A stretch of 64,000 nt of DNA, from NCBI GenBank assembly GCA_000226015.1, contig JH154462.1, positions 40,503 through 104,502 on the forward strand. The letters run 5' to 3'. Positions 47,501 through 57,900 of the stretch are shown here, one piece after another. The first letter of the stretch is position 1, and every line of letters begins with the position of its first letter. This DNA is from Mnemiopsis leidyi (taxonomy: Eukaryota; Ctenophora; Tentaculata; Lobata; Bolinopsidae). The position numbers were made by a program, and so were the translations under genes. The notes under the pieces were generated by a model. That model ran no database searches. It was given only the letters and a program-made list of their open reading frames with translations, and was not told where the DNA came from.

Positions 47501-50500
47501 ACCACTGCCGAGAAAGAATAAGATCGCGATTGCCGCGTTGGTCGTGATCGTTATACTTATAGCCGTATCTAACATTTCTCAGTCGTATTCCCATGACAGT
47601 AACGCGAAAAATCTGGGACTGGGACCTCTCCCCAAAATACCTTTCTCTTTTGGTACACGGGAGTATTATCATAATTATAAGTTTTTATCCATGGAATAAA
47701 TATTTAAAATTTTTCGTAACGCGGGTACGACTATTACTCGAACAAATGTGACGTACCCTGATGAGCTCCGGTTTAGGACTACCTTGAGCAGTACACGTGA
47801 TGACTACTTTATCCCCCGCAGCTATTGCCCTGACACTGTCAGCAACCGATACCCTGAGATACATGGGCATTGGTAAACATTATGTGGAAAACCTCGGTAT
47901 TCACAATCATAATTATGGATTAAATCACAAAGTATAACAAGTACAAAACCTAGTTCTCGTTTTACTTTTACATATGATTATGAAAACTTACGACAGATAT
48001 TTCACCAAGACATCTGTAGTGGCACTGCTGGTTGTTGTATTTCCTTTAGCTGTGTTATTTCCTTCACACTTGTAGGTACCTAATGATATTGATATAAAGT
48101 GAGCCAAAATGCGAAAAATTCTAGTAAATATAAGTAAAATTCAAGTAGATTTTAGTAAATTCAAATATATCATATATTAGAATTGATCACGGTTTACTGA
48201 CAATATCTTACCTCCATCTTTTATTTCTAATTTTGTGATTGTCAGCTCTGAGTAAGCTTGGTGATCGTTAACCTCCTTTGTTGAAATACTGACTCGTTTG
48301 AATTCTTCCTTTGTTGTGTCGATAATCGTGTTATTAACGTACCATGTTACCTGGAAGTGATTGAAACTTCGATCTTTGTACAATAAATGTACGGTACATG
48401 TACGGTATATGTACGGTACATGTCCGGTACATGTACGATACATGTACTATACATGTACGTTACATGTACTATACATGTACGGTACATGTACGGTACATGT
48501 ACGGTACATGTACTATACATGTACGATACATGAACGGTACATGTACGGTACATGTACTATACATGTACGGTACATGTACCGTACATGCAACGAACATGTA
48601 CCGTACATGTACGGTACATGGACGGTAATTGTACAGTACGGTACCTGCAGGGTATATGTACATTGTACAGTACTTGAGGTTAACCAGTGCTTGTATTAAG
48701 CGGGTACTTGTACGGTACTTCTCATAATCATACGTGTTTATTGTAAGGACCTTCTTGTACGGTACTTGTAGTACGGTACTTGTTGTACGGTACTTGTTGT
48801 ACGGTACTTGTTGCACGGTACTTGTTGTACGGTACTCAGGTACACGTATGGTATTTTAAATGAAACCTATTTATACTACGTCCCAATTAAGTGCGTAAAA
48901 TCTAAAATGTTATTACAACCACTATGATTTATATTCTGTCATAAAATAAAACTGTTTTCTGAGGAAATCGATGAACATTTACGATGAATCACCATCTGAA
49001 CCCCTGATTGTCGATACATTTTTGTAATCTCCTCTCGACGGGAGCAGTTAAATGAGACAAATCTTGCCTTCATATCTTGTTAAAAGCAAAGGTAATAGCC
49101 CTCTTCAGAGCTGCTATACTGGTAAACGGCTCTCTACTTGGACTGAATATGATACTCTTAACCTTTGGCCACAGCCAAAAGTCAGCGGGAGTCAAATCCG
49201 GTGAATAGGGCTGCCAGGAGAGGGGAAAATACTTCCCTACTGCTCTACCAGGAAAATGCTCCATAATCAGCTGTCTGGACTTCATGGCGGTATGAGAGGA
49301 CGCTCCGTCTTGCATGAACCAAGAAGACCTCAGCTTACGCTGTTACTAAGCTTATCAACAAACCAAGTCAACAATCTGCGTATGTATCCTCATCAATATT
49401 GATATGTGAGCCATTTTTGTGAAAAAAGTAAGGGCCAATAAGGCCTTTTGAGCTTACTGCGGCCCAAACCACGACTTTTATAGGCACAATCTGACTTTCA
49501 ACAGGCCTCATGGCATCCTTATTAATCGTCCAGTAGTACTGATTCTTTTTTTGAGCAATACCGTCACTGTAAAACCATGATTCGTCTGAAAACCAGACCT
49601 TAGGCAAGATTCTCCGTTTTCCTAATAAGGCCTGGCTAGCTTCAACTCTTGTCGCTCTCTGCCGATCTGTTAACTGCATGCGAATTTTCGCTTTGTAGGC
49701 TTTATTCAGTAACCTTCGGCGAAGAATCAAGGATACTTTTTGTTTCGAAATGTCCAACCTTCTTGACGCAGTGCGCAGAGAAAGAAGAATTGATTGTTTT
49801 GATACAAACGTTCGACTTTTCTGACTTCGGTTGCTGTTATTGCTGAAACTGACCCTTTCCTGCGGTCCCCGACCGTCCCATGGTCCTCAAACATGTGCAC
49901 AACCCTTTGGAGAGTACTATTACTAATCGCGGGTAAATTTTTAGTGTGGTATCTGCGTCTTTTCCTGAACGAGCGGTGAACTTTGACCCGAGAGCTGGTG
50001 TAAAGCCACGATTTCAAGAGCATATTTTTTATTCTCTAAACTTAACATCAGAGAATAGAACCATAACTACACGACATGATTATCTAGCTGTAAGGTACTC
50101 AAATGTTCATCGATTATCTCTCATCTCACGCGAAATTTGAGTCTTTATCTTGATCAGAAATGATTTTACAGCCATTTAGATTTTACGCACTTAACCGGGA
50201 CACCCTATACATACTTTAAGTTTACATACTTAAACTTTATATACTTAAGCTTTACATACATTACACACTTTACAGTTTACATGCTTAATTACATACATAC
50301 TTCAAGTAACTTAAGGCACTGCATAGATTATGATGTATATTATTGGTTAGGAACTGAGTAAATTCAAATGTCGAGGACTGATTTACCTCTTTAACAGTAG
50401 GTTTAGCATTTGCAGTACATCCAAGTTTCAGTGTGTCGTCAACAGTTGCCGTTACACTGCTCGCTGCCGCCTTCATTTCTATTTCTTGTTCTGTGTGAGC

Positions 50501-50566
50501 AAAGCTTAGAGTAAGAGTTGCAAAAACTAAACCTTTAAGTCCATCGATTGATATGAATATTATCAT
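35511..50566 (-). CDS. single-pass transmembrane IgSF cell-surface protein (at least 25 exons)
   Basis: Exons: about 50387-50566, 48212-48350, 47992-48079, 47757-47853, 47376-47504, 47153-47228, 46802-46903, 46530-46601, 46237-46377, 45835-46013, 45565-45679, 45189-45275, 44922-45012, 44365-44525, 44023-44210, 43337-43442, 42944-43095, 38478-38618, 38181-38297, 37740-37876, 37472-37608, 36763-36864, 36396-36464, 35923-36173, 35511-35609. All phases join, giving 1052 residues plus an unplaced C-terminus. It starts with a signal peptide (MIIFISIDGLKGLVFATLTL), then eight Ig domains, each with the Cys...Trp...Tyr-x-Cys pattern (the last with LQC) spread over two or three exons, then an incomplete ninth. 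A membrane helix (about residues 947-971) precedes GRRRSK and a cytoplasmic tail with ESYENQAYDD. Intron 17 (38619-42943) holds two plus-strand genes. Role as adhesion or recognition receptor is inferred from architecture. Confidence 0.85.
36848..36975. repeat. tandem copies of an exon start and its 3' splice site
   Basis: About three units of 43-45 bp. On the minus strand the functional unit reads CTCTGTTTCAG|TACTAAATGC and opens the 34-residue exon at 36763-36864. The upstream copies read CTCTGTTTCAATACTGAG, so their acceptor AG is lost. The copies also carry the following exon bases (CAACCGAATAAC variants). Confidence 0.65.
37225..37375. repeat. 21-bp tandem repeat with ACGCGT core
   Basis: About seven copies of tcacgcgtgagtgtgataatg in intron 21 of the transmembrane IgSF gene. 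The core shares TCACGCGT with the separate array at 37940-38165 in intron 19. Confidence 0.8.
37940..38165. repeat. about 22-bp tandem repeat, intron 19
   Basis: About ten copies of a unit containing ctctcacgcgttacaccga, ending about 15 bp from the donor of the exon at 38181-38297. Not coding. Confidence 0.8.
39487..41175 (+). CDS. PLBD: phospholipase B-like hydrolase (PLBD/lamina ancestor family)
   Basis: The coding part is one uninterrupted frame of 562 residues from the ATG at 39487. The frame is open upstream to 39358, but this ATG opens a signal peptide (MLTVTILVLLATQLLADP), and a strong acceptor (TTTGTGTTTGCAG) at about 39369 suggests a 5' UTR intron. The family makes N-terminal-nucleophile hydrolases found in lysosomes or secretions. 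The expected nucleophile, Cys216, lies in SGHCSALVRW, after which the precursor is normally cut. Other family blocks are HVTWNNYNSMVRVVKRY, GTYNNQWMIVDY, LEQLPG and the C-terminal DQVPFRWS. Length is close to vertebrate PLBD1/2. The gene lies in intron 17 of the transmembrane IgSF gene, on the opposite strand, and an AATAAA follows at 41261. Confidence 0.93.
   Translation: MLTVTILVLLATQLLADPVRKVIYVTKTGTISSSPTDQTAARVEFKDLIEKTGWSFLRVTTNSSMGDEEQARGAGLGEGYLTAPRILQTWTNTMSGYCNKSSDYCTKLRKYMDANQDWMETMIRDNKDKSSYWYQVNLVLKQLEGLHEGFNRVYPGLLTLHDIHLLNLNLDLIDMEDALRTDEVGYSRHKYGLGRREEVTREKERMLEKVLGSGHCSALVRWTGDDLFVSHVTWNNYNSMVRVVKRYEFFYREGPGSDDVMAGSTQVFTSYPGYLFSGDDYTLISSGLAAQETTIANLNSDLWKYVHPESSVPEYVRSIVANRLAGDGERWCEIFEMYNSGTYNNQWMIVDYNLFSPKSPDLKPGTLFVLEQLPGNIVFSDRTAVLSEQQYWPSYNLPYYPDIFKLSGIQVFVDKFGDIFSYDKNPRAKIFRRDAKKVADMDSLYKLMRYNDYKEDPLSKCECSPPYSAINAISSRSDLNPLNGTYPLPLFGPQPSGGIDYKGTNSDLMKNLEMRIAGGPTWEDQVPFRWSTSSWSHVPHLGMADLQQFEEMFVRFDNEILL
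41261..41266 (+). terminator. poly(A) signal of the phospholipase B-like gene
   Basis: AATAAA 86 bp after the stop codon at 41173-41175. Confidence 0.6.
41449..41743 (+). promoter_or_regulatory. TATA promoter with four CCAAT boxes for the PIM-like kinase
   Basis: CCAATC occurs at 41449, 41486, 41625 and 41646, all in the sense orientation, in two similar pairs. TATAAATA lies at 41736-41743, 75 bp before the ATG at 41818, placing transcription start near 41766. CCAAT boxes are classic NF-Y sites; their use here is inferred. Confidence 0.55.
41818..42642 (+). CDS. PIM-like serine/threonine kinase, intronless
   Basis: A single frame of 274 residues covers a complete small protein kinase: glycine loop LGEGGYGAVW (21-30), lysine in FAAKIV (Lys44), helix C glutamate in IPDEILL (Glu67), catalytic HRDIKDEN (Asp143, Asn148), DFG in IDFGSA (Asp162), and LPPEYF where most kinases have APE. 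The run GVDHRDIKDENIL, the DFGS motif, GTEVYLPPEY and the absence of regulatory tails fit the PIM family, which is constitutively active in vertebrates. Nothing is missing from the active site. Codons are more GC-rich than in neighbouring genes. It lies on the opposite strand within intron 17 of the transmembrane IgSF gene, with its own TATA and CCAAT promoter. Lack of introns allows a retrocopy origin, but no poly(A) tract is seen. Confidence 0.9.
   Translation: MNISKPDVQTFTQSYQPIRQLGEGGYGAVWLVTRVPDGEPFAAKIVPDSRCKRKSWCEDRSAVIPDEILLSETLEHPNLLDLTEIYFEQNHWIIVMEYLPDYVDLFEHISTHGALTVEDSRNILNQILDTCLYLISVGVDHRDIKDENILYNPATRRIKLIDFGSASRLPDAPYCSFQGTEVYLPPEYFLHGSYSALPALTWSIGCLAYVLLNGNSPFSTVQEVADYTHLEFINPRLDLGSKEFLRDLLVLDEDDRLTPEELVNHPWIDWMSMD
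43603..44040. repeat. 36-bp tandem array of 5' splice sites, in frame with an Ig exon
   Basis: About twelve units, mostly exactly 36 bp, begin at the end of the exon 44023-44210 of the transmembrane IgSF gene. On the minus strand each unit reads AGTAGTAAATACACA|GTGAG. The unit thus contains the last exon codons (SSKYT) and the donor. Read through, it encodes SSKYTVSCLVYL, and the frame stays open for at least seven units (to 43786). A 14-base gap (43729-43742) falls inside the array. One unit (about 43982) has lost the donor GT. Confidence 0.85.
48388..48845. repeat. self-complementary microsatellite (GTACATGTACGG)n
   Basis: About 25 copies of a 12-bp unit whose core GGTACATGTACC is palindromic, passing on the right into a related 15-bp unit (ttgtacggtacttgt). 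It lies in intron 1 of the transmembrane IgSF gene, immediately left of the mariner-type element. Confidence 0.85.
48876..50205 (-). mobile_element. Tc1/mariner-superfamily DNA transposon, DD41D-like, inactive
   Basis: The element is 1.33 kb. Its ends match as inverted repeats (GTCCCAATTAAGTGCGTAAA at left; reverse complement of the right end GTCCCGGTTAAGTGCGTAAA) and TA dinucleotides flank both. The minus strand carries transposase pieces: a helix-turn-helix region (about 49727-50023), VWFSDESWFYSDG with the first catalytic Asp, MQDGASSHTA with the second, and YSPDLTPADFWLWP with the third. Forty-one residues separate the second and third Asp, which suggests the DD41D group. The pieces are in different frames, so the copy is inactive. 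It is nested in intron 1 of the transmembrane IgSF gene. Confidence 0.9.
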
Positions 50567-53324
50567 GATTTAATTGAGTTAATGACTTACAAATTTCGCA
50601 CTGTGAAATTAATTAATTAATCAATTTTGTTCTCGAGGATGCTTCAAAATCAGATCGTTTTGAAAGCCAGGTTAAGGAGTAGGTATAATTATATATTTAA
50701 TTTCAGTTTCACTGAACGTTGTAACCAACTTTTGTGATCTGTTTTAGTTATAGTTTGTTTCGCGTTGTGATTTCCGCTTTACCGGGCTTTCTCTCTTCGG
50801 TCCCCTCCGACACAGATTGAGGTTTCTAATCAAACCCGGCTTTGAGCTGCGTGAGTCGGGCATATCACCCCAACACTTCAAGTTCAAGTTAAACTTAAAC
50901 CACATGAAACCTACACGGACACCCAAGCGTCGACTTAAGGTGGCCTCCTGTAGGACATTACCTTTACTATCAATAGTAATACCACTGAAAACCTCGTCAC
51001 CTTCTTTTATGTTTTAGTAATAGTAATACCATGACCACTGAAAACCTCATCACCTTCTATGGCTGTAAAAGTTAAACCTTGAAATCAATGGTTCCCTCTA
51101 CTCTCAGTCCCAAGACAAAGGTTAGGCTATGGTATCTCATCTTATAGTCGAATTCGCTGAGATTAGACAGCTACAGACAGATCAGACCGAAACCTGATTT
51201 ATACCCTCGTCTCCCGACCATCTTTCTAGTCTTTCTCACACTTCTTAGACGACAGCCTTGTAGCTGTATTTGTACTAAGAGCTTCCTTTACTAATGATGA
51301 CCAACATAGGACGTTTGAATCGGACCGATTGCGCGCTGGCATATGAAAATTGTGCCTAAGGCTAACTCCTTCGATAAAAGAAAGCCTACCCACACCAATC
51401 TCATTTTCAATTATCCTACCTCCTATCAACTCTACGAAGAACGGCGTGATCAGATTCAGATCCTTGGCAAATTTTTAACTCTGCTCCCTCGACAAAGATC
51501 ACCCCAACGGTGACACTTCAACGACATGAAACCTACAAGTACACCCAAGGTCGACTCGAGATGGCCTCCCGCTGAATATCACCTTCACTACCAATAGTCA
51601 TACCACTGAAAACCTCATCACATTCACCTTCTATGCCTGGAAAAGTGAAACCCTTCCGAAAATTTATTCTCTATTCGCTTCGAATGAGGGTCGGACATAG
51701 TCAGACTCAGACGAGTGGGACTCAGGGACTATGGTATCTCTTCGTCAAATTCGCTGAGATTAATATTAGTCTGGAGACAGAACTACAAACCGTCAGACAC
51801 GGCTGTTTTCTTAACAGATTGCAAGTCCCTCCTCAACGCAGCACCACCAATCACCATCAAGGACGCAGTACGCGCCACAGATACCTCCCAGCTCCTCGAC
51901 GAAAATACCCCAGCAGACAGGTTCCTGAGAACTCCCTCTACGTCTCCCTCCCCTCTTCCCATCCATCTATACAAACCCTTGAAGAAAATCATGGGACATC
52001 ACACACTCCTCCTTCACGACCTTACTCGACCTACACACTCCTCCCCCTCTCTAGTCCGATTAAGTTTAACAAAACCGGAACCAGAATCTACACAATTTAG
52101 TTATCACCAATATCTGTGGATTTTTAGCTGGGACTTTTTTGTAGTACTTCCATGATTAATTATCTAATTTCAAGGTAGTAAGGTGCTTTATATGATATGA
52201 AATCAAAATAAAGTAAAAGTAATACTCAGGTTGTGGTATTTCAAATTCATCCTTCGAGTCAGCGTTTTAACTAAAACATAAATAATTAATTTCTCGCGTA
52301 AAACTTAAACTTAAAGTTTTTAAATAAAACTCTCGCGATAAAGCCAGGTTAAACACAAATCTGTTTCAAATGGCAAAATTACAAAATTGAAATATCATAT
52401 TTAAAGTGGTACTTCTTTCAGGCACAAATATGTGGAACTTTTATGGAAACACTTAAAAACTGTGACGTCATAAAACTGGCGATGACGTCATAATTATAAA
52501 CGAAAATCATATCCATCATCGACTTAAAGAGCGTGGGGACAATCCATTGTTATTGGAGTATCTCTTTGAGGTTTGAGCAATCTTCCTAGGGTTCTGTCGA
52601 GTTCGGTCCCATAATTCCAGAAATTGTATATACTCGAAATTCGCTGGTTTCCAACAAATTAAACATTTAAGGTTCGCAGGTTCGCATCTTGATATTTCTG
52701 ATTTGAGAAGTCACCGTACAATCTTTAAGATGAAGATCGTTACTTGATCTGACGGTGAAATCTGCAGTTCGCAGTATCTAGAAGAAACAAGGTAGAAAGT
52801 TGAAGAAACCGATGGATTTGGAGCAGCTGAATCGAAATCCCAGAAAATGAATCCTAAAATAAATGTCAAACATTTTCTACGTGTACGACGTCTTTTCTTT
52901 CAGTCACATACGGGCAGCCAGCTTTGCTGCTATCGTTTCAAAAACCGAAATGATATTCTCAATAATAAATATATACATAACATTATACAAAGCAAAAGTC
53001 AGAGTCAAAATATAGCCAACAAAGTTTGGCTACGTAATTGAGGGTTGCAGCGACCAATAAATAAAAATTACTTAATCATCAACCTCGACGACGGATAGAA
53101 CTGTTATAATCCTAATAGTACAAGCAGCAATCATAGAAACTATATCCTAAAATTTTCCAGAGGGATACAAAACTTAAACACTATTTTATCTTCGCTTTCA
53201 TGATGTAAACAAAATAAATTCAAGCTATTCAACCTAATCATCAGCTAGAGAGAACTTTGAGTACAATTCTAGAATGTCTCATAAATCTTTAAGGGAAAGC
53301 TATAAAAAAGGACTCGTAACGTCA

Positions 53325-53545
53325 CATCACGTAACCATGGTAACATCACGTAACAGTGGAAACATCACGTAACCATGGAAACATCACGTAACCATGGAAA
53401 CATCACGTAACAGTGGAAACATCACGTAACATCCCGTTACCATGGAAACATCACATAACCATTAACCATGGTAACATCACGTAACCGTAGCAACATCACT
53501 TAACAACCCGTTACCATGGAAACATCACATAACCATGGCAACATC
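53325..53545. repeat. minisatellite with ACCATGGTAAC/ACCATGGAAAC core
   Basis: About ten units of 18-20 bp of the form catcacgtaaccatggaaa. Several units contain GTAACCATGGTAAC or GTTACCATGGAAAC, which resemble RFX/X-box palindromes. It lies between the two IgSF genes. Confidence 0.75.
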
Positions 53546-54091
53546 TCGTTTGATCACGGACGATCACACTTCATCACGTAACGTAACGCATAATCGTTAC
53601 AATTACAAATGACAAAATGCCAAGATGCCAGTGGAAGTAAAATATAAATACTGCAACTTGAAAGTCAACAGGTGATGTTGCCATGGTATTGCGATGTTTC
53701 CATAGTTACATAATTGTGTAAAATTGATTAAACGAAACTTTACCTAAGCTACTATAAATCAACTTAGAGACTTCAAAAAACTAATAGCAAACATAGTTAA
53801 ATACAGATTTAGATTGTAAAAGAAGTCTCTCTCCTCAAAAGTGTAAAGTTATTAACTTACGAAATTTCTTTTTTCGGCAAGTCAAATTTAAAAGATTAAA
53901 CGGTATCCTTTCCAATGTAACACGTTATCTGACTTTAACAAATTTGGAGTCTTTAAGTTGCACGCCATTACAAATTGTGACCAAAGACAAGATGTTCCGA
54001 TTTGCTGAGGGTCGAGAAAACAGTTGTTAAGTTGTAAAGTTGCTCCCGCGCCAATAAGTTTGTAACTCTGTATTTCCATTTTCACGTGTTG

Positions 54092-54285
54092 TGCTCTTGT
54101 CTGTCTGTTTGTCAGTCTGTTTGTCAGTCAGTTTGTCAGTCAGTTTGTCAGTCAGTTTGTCAGTCAGCTTGTCTGTCTGTTTGTCAGTCTGTTTGTCAGT
54201 AGTTTGTCGGTCCGTTTGTTGGTTCGTTTGTCAGTCAGCTTGTCTGTCAGCTTGTCAGTCAGTTTGTCAGTAAGTCCGTCTGTTT
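54092..54285. repeat. GTCTGTTTGTCAGTCA-type minisatellite
   Basis: Short repeats of 8-16 bp (gtctgtttgtcagtcagttt variants) over about 190 bp, just downstream of the 3' end of the GPI-anchored IgSF gene. Frames across it are low-complexity artefacts. Confidence 0.8.
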
Positions 54286-54933
54286 GCAGTTCAGTAGGAT
54301 TTTTCAGCAAAAAAAGATTTTGCAATTTGCATATGCACAGAGCAGTAAACAAGAAGTTCTTGAAGAACTAAGAAATCAGCAAATATGAGCATACGTAATC
54401 TATAATTTCTCTATTGATAAACAAGCACATTCTTTTTTAACCAAACGAATGGAGTTTAATCAGGATTTTAAGTACAGGAGATTAAAAAACTGATGTGCAC
54501 TGAGCAGGTGTTGGCATTTTCATGAAATGAAATTTGAATCAATGGGAATGAAATTATTCCATTCCATGTATTGTTTGACTCTGATAAGTTGTTCACAGTC
54601 ATAACAGTCAAGAGAAATTTTCTGTCAGTCTTAGATAAACGCGGAGCAACTTTTAAGGAGAATTTTAGATCTAACCATTAATAAGCCTCGAATCCAACTA
54701 AATTTTCTGTTTCGCAAGAAGAAATTTGTTCACAAACCCGCGCGCCTTTTTCTGTGGTCACAATTTTGGTTTACGGTTACCTATTTGCCATCACCCTAAA
54801 CATCAATCATCCTTTCTGCATTTCTTCTGCTTCATTAATAACTTAGAAACTGAACACTCTCATACTTCAGACTTGCATCTCTCTCTCACAATCACTATTT
54901 AGCACGAGAAGGGATAACCCAGTATCCCGCCCC

Positions 54934-57900
54934 TCAAAGCATGGACAATATAAGCGCGAAAATGGCCCAAGTCCAAAACGCAGAGCTGTGCCTGGCAGCC
55001 CCGCTGTCGGCGGGCAGCGGCGAGGGGTTTAAATCACCTATGGTAAGTGTCACTTCACTGGTCGCTGAGTGGGTGTATTCTGGTTGGTAGTTGAGTGCGC
55101 GGCTCACCGCCGTGCACGTGTAAACGCCTCCATCCGTAAAGCCGATGTTCTTAATGACGAGCTTGTGGGAGGTGGGGCTGTCTATGACGTAGGGCGAGTG
55201 TGAACTTTGTGTGTTTGTTATCTGCTGGTTGTCTGGAGGGAGGGAAATGTAAGTTTTGTACAAATGTGTATAGATAGATAGATAGATTGATCTATAGATA
55301 GATCTATAGATCACAAGATATTTACAAAAGTTAATAGTAGCTATTATCACTAATAGACTATAAGAAATACAATTCAAATTTAAAGCAATAAGTAATGCTA
55401 ATGAATTAATTGGCTAAATGCTGATTTTAAGACATACTGTAAGACCAGGATACATCGGGATAAGGATAGCCCGTCACAGCACAGGATAGACTAGCTTCAC
55501 TGTTAATTAGGGTGACATCAGCTGAAGCTGTAGCTGTAACTTTCTCTGAAAATAATATTGGGGTTAAAAATTTGATCGAACGAGCATGTTTACTATGATT
55601 TGTATACTATGTGCTGAACCATATTGATAAAGCGCAATATACTGAATATTCTTGACCAAAGTTTTAAGAATTCCGAATCTCACATCCAAAATGGGCAGTG
55701 TCCCAGATTGATGCGAACTGTAACCTACCCGTTATCATGACGAAAGTCATCTTCTGTTTCCAATGTTTTGAGTTGAAGGCGACACATTGATAGACACCAC
55801 TGTCTCTACTGTCGTAGGAGGTGAAGGTTAAACCTACGTTCTCTTTAAAGGTGTAGCGAGATGACAGGTCCAGGAGGGCACCGTTCTTCAGAAACCTGGG
55901 GTTTGGAGAATCTTTGAAACGATCTTTAAGATGGACGAGAAACAACATTTCAACTTTTTAATGTTGAACTTTAAGGAGGGGGGTTAAAACAGACTGATAA
56001 AATAAGAAAGCAAATAGATATAACAATTCTAGGACGGAAAAAATTGGGGATCTAGGGTCCTGTTGGCCTTCTTTCTTAAAAAGCAACTACTACAGCATCA
56101 AAACTGCTGTACGAACCTGACTTGGTCAGCCCCAGTAGCAGTGCAGGGGATAAAGATACTTTTAGCTTCCTCCCCCTGGTACACATCGTGGATGTAGAGA
56201 CTAGCGGGGGTCTGTGTGATCGTGATGTCCGGAACTGTCGCTGTGGAGGATCGGTTATTTGGTGACAATTTTCTGAGTTAGTTTTGGAATCATTAGAATG
56301 TTTCAGTTAAGCTTAAGTTAGAAAGTATAAGAGTAGCAGCTTACTTTTTAAGTAACCAACAGTTTAAAAAACTTACTAGATTCCTTGACTTTGAGGGTGA
56401 TGTATGAGTCCGTGTTTCCCTTGGTATTAAGACAGGAGCACTTGTAAAGTCCGGCATCAGTTGTTTTAGCGTTCGAGATTGTCACCTGAGCATTTATATT
56501 TGTTTACGAATTTCTTGTTAGGTTTAAAGACAGTGAATGATTTCTCCATAAGTCCATACCCGGTAAATTCAGCGCGCATTCTTTCGTTTTCACGGATACA
56601 GAAGGGCTTCTTTACATCTAGAAAATGGTAAATCTACCAACATTGCAGTACCGATCTGTTCGGCTCTGAACCCTTCAAACCTGTCTGCCGAAGTCACTAA
56701 GAACAATCCTATCGCTGAAACTAAGAGCAGTTCCGTCTCCCACCGTCCAGGTGTAAGTCATTGTGGCGGGGTGACCTACACCAAGACAGTACAGTTCTAC
56801 TGTGCTTCCTTTTTCTACTGTGATTTGTCCTTCTTTCAGTACTGTCGGCTTGACATCCACCAGAGAAGAATCTAGAAAATATTGATACATTTGAATAAAA
56901 AGATTTAAAAGAAGATTAACTTGTTTAAAATTTGAAAAACAAGCGAGTTTATGTGTGACCGAATCGATGTCAAGCCGAGAAGACTTTAACTTAAAATCTA
57001 AACAGTATCTGCTATATAACAAACCTGAACTAGCTAAGTTTTGAACGTTGTACTCCTTGAGGTCGAAGTACTGGCCGGTTTTGGAGTTGGTAGCCCGACA
57101 TTTGTAGACGCCATTGTGAGCGGTCGTCATGCTCATCAGAACTAGACTGTTCTTGCTTACCGTGTAAGTTTCTAGAACAGAGGTAAAGTGTTTATTTTGA
57201 ATTGGGAAAAGATGAACAAAGAAGGTTGTTGCCTTTGAATGAAACAGAAAAAGCGATACAATTCGGATGTTTATTCAATTGGATGTATAATTGAATATTG
57301 TACAATTGGATGTTCATTCAATTAAAAAATGTAAATTTTTAGATGAGAGAGCGATTAAATTCTTAATGTGTTCTTGTAGTTGTTGAAATTATCAGGACTA
57401 CGTAAACTACTCAAAATCATAGGAATATTCTAACGCACCACTGTGGTATTGGAATTCCTCCCCTTCAAAAGGATAGACGAAGGCTCCCTCATCTTTAAAA
57501 ACCTCATTGTTTTTATACCATGTTATGGTTGCGGGAGGATTACTGAAATTGAGGAGGTAAAAACGAGAAACTTCGATTGTAAGTTTTGTGTAAATATGAA
57601 TGGGAGTTGACCAGATATGTTTTTCATTTTTCAAGTACATTTGACTATTTCAAGTAGATTTGAGCTTTTTCAAGTAGATCTGATCTATTTCAAGAACATT
57701 TGATCTGTTTCAAGTAGATTTGATCTGTTTCAAGTAGATTTGATCTGTTTCAAGTAGATTTGATCTGTTTCAATTGAGTTTGATCTGTTTCAATTGAGTT
57801 TGATCTGTTTCAAGTACATATGATCTGTTTCAAGTACATTTGATCTGTTTCAAGTAGATTTGGTCTGTTTCAAGTACATTTGATCGGGATTCTGGAACAG

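Larger units (their letters stand above)
50567..54933. other. intergenic region with duplicated block, no gene
   Basis: No exon-like frames join up here. Two similar blocks (about 50820-51260 and 51480-51800) share ccactgaaaacctcatcacc, acatgaaacctacacg/aagt variants and gaattcgctgagatta, so a segment of about 650 bp was duplicated. A frame at 51715-52155 contains AVFLTDCKSLLNA, faintly like a retroelement RNase H, too weak to call. The rest is AT-rich with two minisatellites listed separately. Confidence 0.45.

Noticed and set aside
48361-48699. Frames of Met-Tyr-Gly-Thr-Cys repeats on both strands
   Set aside because: Translation of the GTAC palindromic microsatellite; low complexity and open on both strands.
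51633-52155. Retroelement RNase H gene
   Set aside because: Only a short TDCKSLL-like string supports it; acidic catalytic residues could not be aligned.
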